A DNA stretch of 64,000 nt, taken from contig NZ_JACWFG010000018.1 of assembly GCF_019749295.1 (NCBI RefSeq), positions 237,890-301,889 of the forward strand. Direction: 5' to 3'. Each line of letters opens with the position of its first letter. The stretch's first letter is position 1. Shown one piece after another: positions 1 through 8,274 of the stretch. This DNA is from Neobacillus niacini. Its GTDB lineage: Bacteria > Bacillota > Bacilli > Bacillales > Cytobacillaceae. The position numbers and the translations under genes are program-made. Under the pieces are notes generated by a model. That model was not told the DNA's origin. It saw only the letters and a program-made list of their open reading frames with translations, and ran no database searches.

Positions 1-721
1 ATAGTTTTGCATAAGTTCCGTTTAAATACGTTGAAAGGATTTCCTCTCCTGGGGCAACTAAGTCGACTTCATTATTGGAATTTGAAAATTCAGAAGAACG
101 GCGCTGCAGATTACTGGCTCCGACGCTGATCACTTCATTGTAGGAGGCAGGATAGGAGAACTCATCTGAAAAATCATTCCCATCGCCCTCGTTTCCAGCC
201 GCACAAACTACTAGAATTTGATTAGCAATAGCGTTTTGAATTGCTTTATGCAATTCAGGTACATCTGCAGAACCACCGAGACTCATAGAGATGATATCTG
301 CCTTTTGGTCAACTGCATAGTTAATTCCATTAATAATCCAGTCGTATTGCCCTGATCCATTTTTGTCAAGCACCTTTAAGATCAATAAACCTGCTTCTGG
401 TGCGACACCAATTACTCCGTTATTGTTTTGGACGGCAGCTATAGTGCCAGCCACATGAGTTCCATGACCATTATAATCATTGTATTCATCAGGATTTCCA
501 TCATCATCATTTGTGAAATTCCGGCCGCCGATTATCCGCTCACTCAAATCAGGATGAGTGATATCGCAGCCTGTGTCCAATATAGCAATCGTGATCCCTT
601 TACCTTTTGATTTCTCCCAAATTTTTGGTGCTGCAATAAGCTCAATACCTTTTGGCACCTCAGACACGACTTCTACTACTTCATTCACCTGATACGGTAT
701 TAAATGTAACCTTTGCTCCAT
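1..721 (-). CDS. ispA: Intracellular subtilisin-like serine protease, C-terminus cut by window edge
   Basis: Cytoplasmic S8-family endopeptidase that degrades cell proteins in stationary phase. The visible 240 residues lack a secretory signal and begin with a short propeptide-like stretch containing LIPY, as in Bacillus Isp. Catalytic Asp49 lies in ILDTGCD and catalytic His86 in NGHGTHVAGT; the oxyanion Asn lies in AAGNEGDG. The catalytic Ser would lie beyond base 1, so the gene is incomplete here. The ATG at 721 follows AGGAGG at normal spacing. The gene is transcribed leftward and alone on this edge. The 286 bp between it and the next gene show no feature I can support. The family call is firm; the symbol rests on similarity to B. 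subtilis IspA. Confidence 0.9.
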   Translation of the reverse strand, partial: MEQRLHLIPYQVNEVVEVVSEVPKGIELIAAPKIWEKSKGKGITIAILDTGCDITHPDLSERIIGGRNFTNDDDGNPDEYNDYNGHGTHVAGTIAAVQNNNGVIGVAPEAGLLILKVLDKNGSGQYDWIINGINYAVDQKADIISMSLGGSADVPELHKAIQNAIANQILVVCAAGNEGDGNDFSDEFSYPASYNEVISVGASNLQRRSSEFSNSNNEVDLVAPGEEILSTYLNGTYAKL

Positions 722-1007
722 TTGTATCCCTCCTGACAGAATTAGTTTCTGTGTATTCTAGGAAGTTACTAATAGTTTAACAATTCAGAATCTATTTAAA
801 CAGTTACTAAAGATGTGTTTTTGGCGAACTAGCGTTCCTTTTTTGTTTAATTTATTAGTCATATTTATTAATCTATATTGCGTTTTAAATAAAGGAATCT
901 GCCGTAAAGATAGAGAAATACAAACATGATAGAATCTACCTTTTGAGAATACATAGATGATAATTGGAAATAATGGGTTATTACTATTTGAAAAACAGGA
1001 GGAAATC

Positions 1008-1403
1008 ATGGGAAGATTAGTTCATTTTGAAATTCATGTGAGTGACATGGATCGAGCGAAGAAGTTTTATGGAGAGGTATTCGGATGGACATTTCAAGAT
1101 TATAGTGAATATGCAGGAATGCCTTACTTTGGGGCAGTGACTGGAAATGACAATGAACCTGGTATTAATGGTGCTTTAATGCAGCGTCAAGGTGCAGCTC
1201 CTGAACCCAGCCAAGCTTTAAATGGATTTGCCTGCACAATGGGAGTAGAAGATTACGATTCAGTGGAATCTAGAATTCTTGAAAACGGCGGCAAGGTGGC
1301 ATTGCCTAAGTATGCATTGCCAGGAATGGCGTGGCAGGGTTACTATATTGATACTGAAGGAAATATAATCGGAATCCATCAACCCGATGCGAATGCAAAA
1401 TAG
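1008..1403 (+). CDS. VOC (glyoxalase/bleomycin-resistance fold) family protein
   Basis: A 131-residue single-module VOC protein. It opens with LVHFEIHVSDMDRAKKFY, the usual first beta-alpha unit, and ends with YIDTEGNIIGIHQP, the last metal-side strand. His6 and the glutamate in DTEGN are candidate metal ligands. VOC proteins include glyoxalases, dioxygenases and antibiotic-binding proteins, and nothing here fixes the substrate. The start is the ATG at 1008, placed after AGGAGG; an upstream in-frame ATG at 957 has no ribosome site. It probably shares a transcript with the next gene, 23 bp downstream. Confidence 0.85.
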   Translation: MGRLVHFEIHVSDMDRAKKFYGEVFGWTFQDYSEYAGMPYFGAVTGNDNEPGINGALMQRQGAAPEPSQALNGFACTMGVEDYDSVESRILENGGKVALPKYALPGMAWQGYYIDTEGNIIGIHQPDANAK

Positions 1404-1426
1404 AATTCATGATAGGTGAATAAATA

Positions 1427-1795
1427 ATGGAATCACTAGATACACAGAGCACACCTGAAAAGGTGCGGAATATCTGTCTTGCACTGCCCGAAGCAGTTGA
1501 AATAATCGACGGTTTCGGTCACAATACGTTTAAAATCAATGGAAGATCATTTGTGATTTCAGGTGAAAGTGACAAAGGATTCAGCTTGTCGTTTAAATCG
1601 GACCGGGAAACGCAAGAAATACTGCTTCAAAAAGAACGCTTTTTCAAAACCCCATATATCGGACACCACGGCTGGGTATCTATCCAAAATCCGAATGTGG
1701 ACGACTGGGATGAACTTACGGATCTAATTCATGAAGCCTATTTGCGTGCGGCACCAAAGCGGTTGGTTAAGAATTGGACGAAAGTTGCAAAATAA
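1427..1795 (+). CDS. MmcQ/YjbR family protein
   Basis: A 122-residue protein of the MmcQ/YjbR (CyaY-like fold) family, which is often labelled DNA-binding although no cellular role is established. Family hallmarks are the opening EKVRNICLALPEA, the central FKINGRSF strand, and the PYIGHHGWVSI followed by LIHEAYLRAAPKRL near the C-terminus. Its length is typical. It lies 23 bp after the VOC gene and just before a strong terminator, so the two form a short operon. No signal peptide or membrane segment is seen. Confidence 0.85.
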   Translation: MESLDTQSTPEKVRNICLALPEAVEIIDGFGHNTFKINGRSFVISGESDKGFSLSFKSDRETQEILLQKERFFKTPYIGHHGWVSIQNPNVDDWDELTDLIHEAYLRAAPKRLVKNWTKVAK

Positions 1796-1811
1796 GTGAA
1801 GAATGAAAAAT

Positions 1812-1846
1812 GGCAGGTTTCCCTAAAAGTGGGAACTGCCTTTTTT
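1812..1846 (+). terminator. Intrinsic terminator after the MmcQ/YjbR gene
   Basis: GGCAGGTTTCCC pairs imperfectly with GGGAACTGCC around a short A-rich loop and is followed by six T residues. It closes the VOC-YjbR transcript. Confidence 0.85.
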
Positions 1847-2036
1847 GTATTCTTTATTATCTATAAGTTCACATCATTAATGATAATTTGATACATATGG
1901 AAGAAAAGGCCATCCTGAAAAAAGAATAGTTATCCGGTGTAAAACCACAACTAGTTGACTGGAAAACTTTTTATCATCATTTGGAAATGGTAAGATAGTG
2001 GAGGTATAGGTAAATAGATCGAAAGGTGGAAGGACC

Positions 2037-2960
2037 ATGAAGCTTTACAGTTCAGTTCTTGACTTAATTGGAAAAACTCCAATCGTAAAATTAAATAAAT
2101 TACCTGACCCTGCTGGCGGGGAGGTTTATATAAAATTAGAATCATTCAACCCAGGAGGAAGTGTCAAAGACCGTGCGTCTATAAATATGATTGAAACTGC
2201 TGAAAAAGAGGGAAAATTAATTCCTGGAAAAAGTACGGTTATCGAGCCGACTTCTGGTAATACTGGGATTGGAATTGCAATGGTATGTGCTGTAAAAGGG
2301 TATCGTTGTATTATTACCATGCCTGATAACGCAACAAAAGAACGGATTAAAATCATGAAAGCCTATGGAGCGGAAGTCCACCTGACTCCAGCTAGTTTGC
2401 GAATGCAAGGGTCTATCGATGAAGCAAATCGGTTGGCTGAATCTATACCTGATTATTTTATTCCGATGCAATTTGAGAATCCTGCAAATGCCGATGCTCA
2501 TCGCGAAACAACAGCAGTTGAAATTCTTGAGGCTTTCGATGGGAAATTGGATGCTCTTGTGTTGACTGCAGGAACAGGAGGAACCGTAACAGGGGTAGGG
2601 GAAGAACTGAAAAAGCAGATTCCCAATTTGAAAATTTATGTAGTAGAACCGTTTGGGTCTCCTGTGCTATCAGGTGGTGAGCCTGGACCGCACAAAATAC
2701 CAGGAACTGGACCTGGTTTTATTCCCAGCATTTTAAATCGGTCTATTTTTGACGAAATACTGCTCATTAAGGATGAAGATGCACAAGTGACAGCACGCCT
2801 GCTTGCTGCAGAAGAAGGGATTTTTGTTGGGGCATCAGGAGCATCTTCGGCCTATTTTGCTGTCGCGGTAGCAAGAAAACTGCCATCTTCAGCAAGAGTT
2901 CTCTGCTTAGCGCCAGACACAGGGGAAAGGTATCTTTCTTCTGACTTATTTCCAGGTTAA
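2037..2960 (+). CDS. Cysteine synthase family PLP enzyme (O-acetylserine sulfhydrylase-like)
   Basis: A 307-residue fold-type II PLP enzyme. Lys44 in GGSVKDR is the Schiff-base lysine. PTSGNTGIG (near residue 70) binds the substrate carboxylate, and GTGGTVTGVG (near 180) cradles the PLP phosphate. The late segment GASGASSAYFA and the DTGERYL end are typical of CysK/CysM proteins. The likely reaction is formation of cysteine from O-acetylserine and sulfide, but cystathionine beta-synthase-like or MccA-like paralogues share these motifs, so the exact substrate is open. The ATG at 2037 follows AAGGTGG. It appears monocistronic: a hairpin lies just downstream, and no S-box or T-box leader is recognisable in the 240 bp upstream. 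Confidence 0.85.
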   Translation: MKLYSSVLDLIGKTPIVKLNKLPDPAGGEVYIKLESFNPGGSVKDRASINMIETAEKEGKLIPGKSTVIEPTSGNTGIGIAMVCAVKGYRCIITMPDNATKERIKIMKAYGAEVHLTPASLRMQGSIDEANRLAESIPDYFIPMQFENPANADAHRETTAVEILEAFDGKLDALVLTAGTGGTVTGVGEELKKQIPNLKIYVVEPFGSPVLSGGEPGPHKIPGTGPGFIPSILNRSIFDEILLIKDEDAQVTARLLAAEEGIFVGASGASSAYFAVAVARKLPSSARVLCLAPDTGERYLSSDLFPG

Positions 2961-2999
2961 TTCCTGCACCACGTAATTTGAATAAATGAAAAAAATAAA

Positions 3000-3030
3000 A
3001 GCTCAGTCCTCAGGACTGGGCTATTTTCCG
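3000..3030 (+). terminator. Probable terminator after the cysteine synthase gene
   Basis: A near-perfect hairpin, GCTCAGTCCT paired with AGGACTGGGC, is followed by ATTTTCC. The stem is strong but the T run is short. Confidence 0.6.
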
Positions 3031-3105
3031 TGTTGGAGTAAATGTTGCAGTTACATGTCTAAAATTAGAGATGTGTTGACTTTTTGTCAGATTATTCTAC
3101 ATTAA

Positions 3106-3122
3106 ATTACATTTTAATTACA
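3106..3122 (-). promoter_or_regulatory. WalR (YycF) box-like direct repeat upstream of the CwlO-like gene
   Basis: Read on the minus strand the site is TGTAAT-TAAAA-TGTAAT. It fits the Bacillus WalR consensus TGTWAH-N5-TGTWAH exactly, with the required 5-bp spacer. It lies about 90 bp before the hydrolase start codon. WalR controls cwlO and lytE in B. subtilis, so the position makes functional sense. That it works in this orientation is inference. Confidence 0.6.
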
Positions 3123-3212
3123 AAATCGACTATTTCATTGTTTTTAGTCCTTTTGAAATATAAACTAGGAATATATTAGTAAATAAAATGCTAGGTTACT
3201 AGAGGAGACTTT

Positions 3213-4382
3213 GTGATGATAAAAAAATTCTTTAAATATACGGCAGCGGCAGCTATCTTCGCCGCTGCGATACATACTACACCAGCTTTTGCAAATCCTG
3301 TGACGAAAGAACAAATCGATGCTACTGCCGGACAAATTGATGAGTTCGAAACAAAGATTCAACAATTAGATGACAAAATTATAGTAGCGATGGAGAAGAG
3401 TCAACAATTAAACGATCAAATTGCCACACTAGATGGAAAAATTAAAGAATCTGAAATTGAAATTTCAAAAGCTAAAGAGTCCCTAGAGAGTCATAAAGAG
3501 GTTTATTCAGAACGCTTGAAAAGCATTCAGTTAAAGGGAAATCAATCAGTGGTTACATACGCAGAACTTTTGCTTTCTTCCAATAGCATTTCTGACTTTT
3601 TTAATCGTTTTACAGCTATTTCACAATTTATTGAAAGTGACACAGAATTGTTGAATGGTTTAAATGAAAAGGAACAGGTTTTAAGAGGTGCAGAGGAACA
3701 ATTACTTAATCAGAGCTCTCAATTAAATGAGCGAAAAGCAGAATTAGCTGCTGAACAAAAACAGATTGAAGAAAATAAAGTACAAATTCAAAAAGACCTA
3801 GTTGCTGCACAAAGTATATTACAAAGTCAACAGACTCAATGGAATCAACAAGAGGCTGAAAAAGCTGCTCAAGCAGCTGCCCAACTTGCAGCTGCACAGG
3901 TACAACCGCTGGCTGCACCACAAGCGGGACAACAGACTCAACAGACTCAACAGACTCAACAGACTCAACAGCAAACTGCAGTTAACACACCACCGGCATC
4001 AACACCTGCTCCCGTTCCTGTAACGAACTCAGCAACTGCTAATAGTGTTATTGCCAATGCTAAGCAATATTTAGGTGTACCATATGTTTGGGGTGGATCA
4101 ACGCCAAGCGGATTTGATTGTTCAGGCTTTGTTTCATATGTTTATCGTTCTGTTGGGATTAGTCTGCCAAGAACTTCACGAGCTCAACAAAATGTCGGTA
4201 CGAGAATCTCTCTAAGTCAAGTACAGCCTGGAGATTTAGTTTTCCAAGGCTCCCCAGCCTATCATGTTGGTATTTATATTGGGGGAGGACAATACATCCA
4301 TGCCCCACAAACGGGTGATGTCGTGAAAATCGCATCATTTAATCCGTCTAAGTTTTCTACTGCTTCTAGAGTTTTACGTTAG
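3213..4382 (+). CDS. Secreted CwlO-like D,L-endopeptidase (coiled coil plus NlpC/P60)
   Basis: Peptidoglycan hydrolase expected to cut D-Glu-(L)-DAP links in peptide stems outside the membrane. Residues 1-27 form a signal peptide ending AFA. Residues 30-225 are a long PcsB/CwlO-type coiled coil rich in Gln, Glu and Lys. A low-complexity Q/T/P/A linker follows to about residue 275. The C-terminal 115 residues are an NlpC/P60 domain with catalytic Cys303 in DCSGF, His351 in YHVGIY and a third polar residue His363 in IHAP. The coiled coil suggests control by FtsEX-like partners, as known for CwlO. The gene stands alone with its own terminator and a WalR-type box upstream. The start at 3213 follows AGGAG; the adjacent ATG-ATA is the only good choice. 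Confidence 0.9.
   Translation: MMIKKFFKYTAAAAIFAAAIHTTPAFANPVTKEQIDATAGQIDEFETKIQQLDDKIIVAMEKSQQLNDQIATLDGKIKESEIEISKAKESLESHKEVYSERLKSIQLKGNQSVVTYAELLLSSNSISDFFNRFTAISQFIESDTELLNGLNEKEQVLRGAEEQLLNQSSQLNERKAELAAEQKQIEENKVQIQKDLVAAQSILQSQQTQWNQQEAEKAAQAAAQLAAAQVQPLAAPQAGQQTQQTQQTQQTQQQTAVNTPPASTPAPVPVTNSATANSVIANAKQYLGVPYVWGGSTPSGFDCSGFVSYVYRSVGISLPRTSRAQQNVGTRISLSQVQPGDLVFQGSPAYHVGIYIGGGQYIHAPQTGDVVKIASFNPSKFSTASRVLR
3930..3971 (+). repeat. In-frame 9-bp tandem repeat encoding Gln-Gln-Thr units
   Basis: CAACAGACT recurs four times in register and runs on into CAACAG, encoding a QQT tract in the linker of the NlpC/P60 protein. A 9-bp unit keeps frame, so slippage would change linker length without breaking the gene. 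Confidence 0.8.
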
Positions 4383-4396
4383 AATCAAAATTCATA

Positions 4397-4449
4397 GGCA
4401 ACAAACCCTGTGGTCAAATCACCAGGTTTGTTGCCTTTTTTATTTTTTT
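4397..4449 (+). terminator. Strong intrinsic terminator after the NlpC/P60 gene
   Basis: GGCAACAAACC pairs with GGTTTGTTGCC around a loop that itself holds a small TGGT/ACCA pairing; TTTTTTATTTTTTT follows. Confidence 0.9.
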
Positions 4450-4571
4450 GTAATACCTCTGCCAATAATCTTAGAATCCCTTCAATAAAATCCACCTTTT
4501 CTAAAACTGTGTTTCTACTATTACCTATACCCCCATATATTGAGAGTAAAACCAAACAGGAGTTTATAATA

Positions 4572-5837
4572 ATGGAAAAACAAAATAGCAAATTTAGATG
4601 GATTGTATTTGCTTCTGTATTGTTTACATATTTATTAATGGCAAGCCAGCGTACTGCTCCAGGGTTGATTACAGATCAGGTGATGAGGGATTTTAATGTA
4701 ACAGCATCAACGATTGGATTACTGACAAGTATACAGTTTTTTGTATATACCGGCCTTCAAATTCCGATGGGGATTTTGGCAGATCGTTATGGACCAAATT
4801 TTTTCCTGATAATAGGTGCTATACTCACTGGTTTAGGTACAATCATCTATAGTCTTGGTACCCATGAATTTGTTCTGTTTTTTGCTAGAATGCTAACGGG
4901 GACCGGAGATGCCACCATCTGGGTCAATATGGTGTTAATTTTAGGACAATGGTTTAAAGTAAAGGAATTCGTTCGGTTAATAGGGTTGGCAGGCATGACG
5001 GGTAGTCTGGGCTTTCTTTTGGCAACTGTCCCTTTTTCTGCTTGGATTGACTTACTTGGATGGAGAGGAGCATTTTTTTCGGCAGGATTAGTACTGTGTT
5101 TATGTGGAATTCTTCTTTATTTTGTACTCATAAAAAAACCAAAAAAAATCTTACTTAACGATTCGGTTTCTGCAAGTAAAGAGATTCAACGTGAAAAAAC
5201 ATGGGGGATATTACGAAGAATATTTTCGAATCGCCAAGCCTGGGCTTTATTCTTATGTCACTTCGGTGTTGTCGGTGCGTATGTAGGTTTTATTGGTTCA
5301 TGGGCAGTGCCTTACGGGATGGATGTATATGGAATGACGCGTTCAGAGGTTAGTCAGCTCATCATGATTGGTCTTATCGGTGCTCTTATAGGTGCGCCTC
5401 TAACGAGTTGGATTTCAGCCCGTTTGGAGACAATTAAAAAGCCGTATGTTATCGTGCATATTATTATTTTATTGAGTTGGGCTGTTTTTCTATTATTTAA
5501 GGGTAATCCTCCTTCTGGAATCCTAATTGTACTTTTCTTTATCATTGGTTATGGATACGGAGCAAGTGCCTTAACCTTTGCTGTTGTTCGCCAATCCTTT
5601 CCTTTAAAAGAATCTGGAATCGTATCTGGATTTGCGAATACCGGAGGATTTCTGAGTGCTGTCCTGCTGCCAAGTATTTTTGGAATCGTATTAGATCAAT
5701 TTGAAACAATCACTGGCAGCATTGGTAATGGATACTATTACGGTTTTTATACTCCGGTAATTTTTTCTATAATAGGCTTGATGGGTGTACTATCAATTAA
5801 AGAAAATTATTTACAAAAAAATGAAATAATGAGATAA
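4572..5837 (+). CDS. MFS transporter, 12 transmembrane segments
   Basis: A 421-residue major facilitator protein. Two six-helix halves are separated by a charged loop near residue 190-220. The loop between helices 2 and 3 carries GILADRYGPN, the MFS motif A. FARMLTGTGDATIWVN in helix 4 resembles the anion/solute branches of the superfamily more than drug exporters. The substrate cannot be read. I start at ATG 4572, 9 nt after AGGAG at 4558-4562; the longer reading frame from 4410 begins inside the preceding terminator and is unlikely. It is followed by about 400 bp of leader DNA belonging to the ABC-F gene. Confidence 0.85.
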   Translation: MEKQNSKFRWIVFASVLFTYLLMASQRTAPGLITDQVMRDFNVTASTIGLLTSIQFFVYTGLQIPMGILADRYGPNFFLIIGAILTGLGTIIYSLGTHEFVLFFARMLTGTGDATIWVNMVLILGQWFKVKEFVRLIGLAGMTGSLGFLLATVPFSAWIDLLGWRGAFFSAGLVLCLCGILLYFVLIKKPKKILLNDSVSASKEIQREKTWGILRRIFSNRQAWALFLCHFGVVGAYVGFIGSWAVPYGMDVYGMTRSEVSQLIMIGLIGALIGAPLTSWISARLETIKKPYVIVHIIILLSWAVFLLFKGNPPSGILIVLFFIIGYGYGASALTFAVVRQSFPLKESGIVSGFANTGGFLSAVLLPSIFGIVLDQFETITGSIGNGYYYGFYTPVIFSIIGLMGVLSIKENYLQKNEIMR

Positions 5838-6044
5838 TATAGGAAATGTTGAAGGGGGAAAGTAAGTTTATGGAACCAACTAATTGCTAATATTAATTAT
5901 TTTTAAAATTAATATGAATTTTGTAATGAGCGCAAAAATCGCCTATAAATAATAGGCTTATTTGTTATGCTCTTTATGGAATTACGGCAATTTAGAAGGT
6001 AACTTACTTTACTGAAATCAAAATTATAATTTATTGAAGAAACT
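5838..6044 (+). other. Intergenic stretch before the ABC-F leader
   Basis: No gene is visible. A short hairpin GCCTAT-N5-ATAGGC at 5941-5957 sits inside weaker GAGC/GCTC outer pairing (about 5929-5971) and lacks a good T run. Two TATAAT-like hexamers occur, at 5910-5915 and 6025-6030, but neither has a convincing -35 at 16-18 bp, so I do not call the promoter. Confidence 0.4.
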
Positions 6045-6089
6045 ATGGGCATATTTATGTGCGTTTTTAGCATGCATATCTTTGCTTAA
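6045..6089 (+). CDS. Candidate 14-aa leader peptide of the ABC-F gene
   Basis: The frame from ATG 6045 to TAA 6087-6089 encodes MGIFMCVFSMHIFA. It starts with the same MGIF as the ErmC leader (known to start MGIFSIFVI) and is hydrophobic and aromatic like drug-sensing arrest peptides. It lies directly in front of the terminator/antiterminator pair of the ABC-F gene, where a regulatory uORF would be expected. The ribosome site is weak (TTGAAGAAACT). Translation is inferred, not shown; a chance frame of this length cannot be excluded by length alone. Confidence 0.55.
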   Translation: MGIFMCVFSMHIFA

Positions 6090-6161
6090 GGGTCTTTTTG
6101 TAAATTAATTTCGCTGATTATTCAGACCGTAAGAAGAAACCATCTTCTTGCGGTCTTTTTA
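6085..6161 (+). promoter_or_regulatory. Transcription attenuator: mutually exclusive antiterminator and terminator
   Basis: The terminator stem pairs GACCGTAAGAAG (6125-6136) with CTTCTTGCGGTC (6144-6155), 12 pairs with one G-U, followed by TTTTT. The left arm (AGACC at 6124-6128 and TAAG at 6131-6134) can instead pair with GGTCT (6091-6095) and CTTA (6085-6088). That competing site overlaps the leader stop codon. A ribosome at the stop codon would block the antiterminator, while a ribosome stalled earlier would leave it free and allow readthrough into the ABC-F gene. This matches the logic known for vmlR and lmo0919-type genes; the mechanism here is inference. Confidence 0.7.
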
Positions 6162-6247
6162 TTTACAGAAGAATAAGGTATTGCAGGTACTTCTTTGCCT
6201 TGTCCATAAAAGGTGTAACTGAATTATGGATGAAAGTAGGAGATTCT

Positions 6248-8155
6248 ATGTTAGAAATGAAATTAAATGGCGTTAAAAAATTTATGGAAGCTACCCTTGT
6301 GGTTAATAATATAACGTTTGAAGCATATGAAGGAGATAAGGTTGGGATAGTCGGTGCAAACGGAAGCGGGAAGAGCACGATTCTAAAACTGATAGCAGGT
6401 ATCGAGAAGATGCATTATTATCCAGGCTACCCTCAAACCTCAAGCCCTGGTTATGATGAAGGCTTGATTAATCTGCCAAGAGGAGCGACTAAGGCATATC
6501 TCGAACAGTCCCCTGTCTATCCGGAAGGCTTAAAGGTGATTGATGTCCTTAACTTGGCCTTTGAGGAAATTGTCATCATTGAGAATCAAATGCGTGAATT
6601 AGAAGATCAGATGAAAACACTGGAAGATAAGGCTCTTGAAAAAGCCCTAAATAAGTATAGTGATCTCGTTCATTTATTTGAAGTAAAGGGCGGATACGAA
6701 CGAGAAGAGAAGTTAGGCAGGGTTTGCACAGGTCTAAATTTTGCTGAAGGTTTCTTAAACAAGGATTTTTCTTTATTAAGCGGCGGTGAAAAAACGACAG
6801 TCGTGCTTGGAAAACTTTTAATCCATAATCCGGATATATTGCTGTTGGATGAGCCGACCAATCATTTAGATATGGAGGCAATTGAATGGCTGGAAGGCTA
6901 CCTTAAGAGCTATAAGGGAATTATCATTATCGTTTCTCATGATCGATATTTTTTGGATAATGTGGTTACAAAAATTGTAGAAATTGAGGATATGGAGTCA
7001 ATCTCCTATAAGGGCAATTACTCATCTTTTGTTAGTCAAAAAGAAGAAAATATGCGGATTCAATATGAGCATTTCCGTGAACAGCAGAAGCAGATCAATA
7101 ATATGGAAAAGCAAGTGACAAGCTTGAGAGACTGGGCGATGAGAGCAGATAATAATAAGTTTTTTAGAAGAGCCGCCAGTATTCAGAAAAAGCTCAATAA
7201 AATGGAGCGAATCGATAAACCTATCTTTGAGAGACGAAATATGAGACTTGAATTCAAGGAAGGACAGCGGTCTGGAAATGAAACGATTAAAGCAATTGGA
7301 CTCTCAAAAAGCTATCAAGATAAGATTATTTTTAAGGATTCAGATTTAATGGTCCATTATGGTGAAAAAGTGGGGCTGGTGGGTCCTAATGGAAGTGGGA
7401 AAACTACCTTCCTGAAAATGCTTTTAGGTGAAGAGCAGCCTGATAAAGGTGTAGTGGAATTAGGTGCTAATGTTAAAGCTGCATACTTACCACAAAAAAT
7501 TACCTTTAAAAATGAAGAGTTTACAGTCCTCGAGGCCTTTCGGGAAGATATATCTATGCTGGAAGGTAAAGCACGTGAATATCTAGCAAAATTTATGTTT
7601 TATAAAAAAAGCCCATTCAAAAAAGTAAAGCATTTGTCTGGTGGAGAAAGAATCAGGCTAAAGCTGGCAATGCTTTTATATCAGGACATAAATTTATTAA
7701 TCCTCGATGAGCCGACGAATCATCTTGATATTGACTCGATTGAAACCCTTGAGGAAGCACTCGAAGACTTTAAGGGTACAATTTTCTTTATCTCTCATGA
7801 CAGATATTTTATTAATAAAATGGCGGAAAGGGTTGTTGCTTTAGAGAACTTTGGATTTAAAAGCTATTCAGGAAATTACGATGATTACAAAAGTCAGCAG
7901 CCTAAAGAAGTACCAGTCGAAAATCGCGAAAAAGATAAGAAACAGCGAAATAAATCCGAAAATATAAACCAAGAAGAAGTGAAAGCAAATGCGCTGGCCA
8001 GGATTGAAAGACTTGAAAAAGAAATAACTGCGATAGACTTATCCCTGGAGCAAGACCATTTGGATTACGAGGAGCTGAATAAGCTTTATAATAGAAAAAC
8101 ATATTTAAGTGAGGAACTTGAGTCAGTTATGGAATGGTGGATTAGTATAAGTTAA
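6248..8155 (+). CDS. ABC-F family ATPase, probable ribosome-protection type
   Basis: A 635-residue soluble protein with two ATP-binding cassettes and no membrane segment. Domain 1 has GANGSGKST, LSGGEKTTV and LLLDEPTNHLD. Domain 2 has GPNGSGKTT, LSGGERIRLK and LILDEPTNHLD. Between them lies a charged linker of about 80 residues, the position of the P-site tRNA interaction motif that enters the ribosome. An unusual insertion rich in Tyr, Pro and Gly follows the first Walker A (about residues 55-75). The C-terminus ends in a coiled coil as in several ABC-F proteins. The leader and attenuator upstream favour a drug-inducible antibiotic-resistance role over a housekeeping one. I start at ATG 6248, 5 nt after AGGAG; TTG 6200 and ATG 6230 are alternatives. 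Confidence 0.88.
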   Translation: MLEMKLNGVKKFMEATLVVNNITFEAYEGDKVGIVGANGSGKSTILKLIAGIEKMHYYPGYPQTSSPGYDEGLINLPRGATKAYLEQSPVYPEGLKVIDVLNLAFEEIVIIENQMRELEDQMKTLEDKALEKALNKYSDLVHLFEVKGGYEREEKLGRVCTGLNFAEGFLNKDFSLLSGGEKTTVVLGKLLIHNPDILLLDEPTNHLDMEAIEWLEGYLKSYKGIIIIVSHDRYFLDNVVTKIVEIEDMESISYKGNYSSFVSQKEENMRIQYEHFREQQKQINNMEKQVTSLRDWAMRADNNKFFRRAASIQKKLNKMERIDKPIFERRNMRLEFKEGQRSGNETIKAIGLSKSYQDKIIFKDSDLMVHYGEKVGLVGPNGSGKTTFLKMLLGEEQPDKGVVELGANVKAAYLPQKITFKNEEFTVLEAFREDISMLEGKAREYLAKFMFYKKSPFKKVKHLSGGERIRLKLAMLLYQDINLLILDEPTNHLDIDSIETLEEALEDFKGTIFFISHDRYFINKMAERVVALENFGFKSYSGNYDDYKSQQPKEVPVENREKDKKQRNKSENINQEEVKANALARIERLEKEITAIDLSLEQDHLDYEELNKLYNRKTYLSEELESVMEWWISIS

Positions 8156-8274
8156 GTTAATAAGGGTCCAAAGGGGTATAATAAAATCACATCAGTAGAC
8201 AGTAAGTAAAAGCGTCCTCAAGACATGTTAATGACATAAAATCATATTTATTGCCAGAGGAAAAGGGGGATTAG

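Noticed and set aside
3802..4023. Asn/Arg-rich 73-aa frame inside the NlpC/P60 gene
   Set aside because: It is the +1 reading of the Gln/Thr repeat region with no ribosome site, a low-complexity shadow.
4410..4571. N-terminal extension of the MFS protein
   Set aside because: The extra 54 codons start inside the preceding terminator and have no ribosome site; ATG 4572 has AGGAG at 9 nt.
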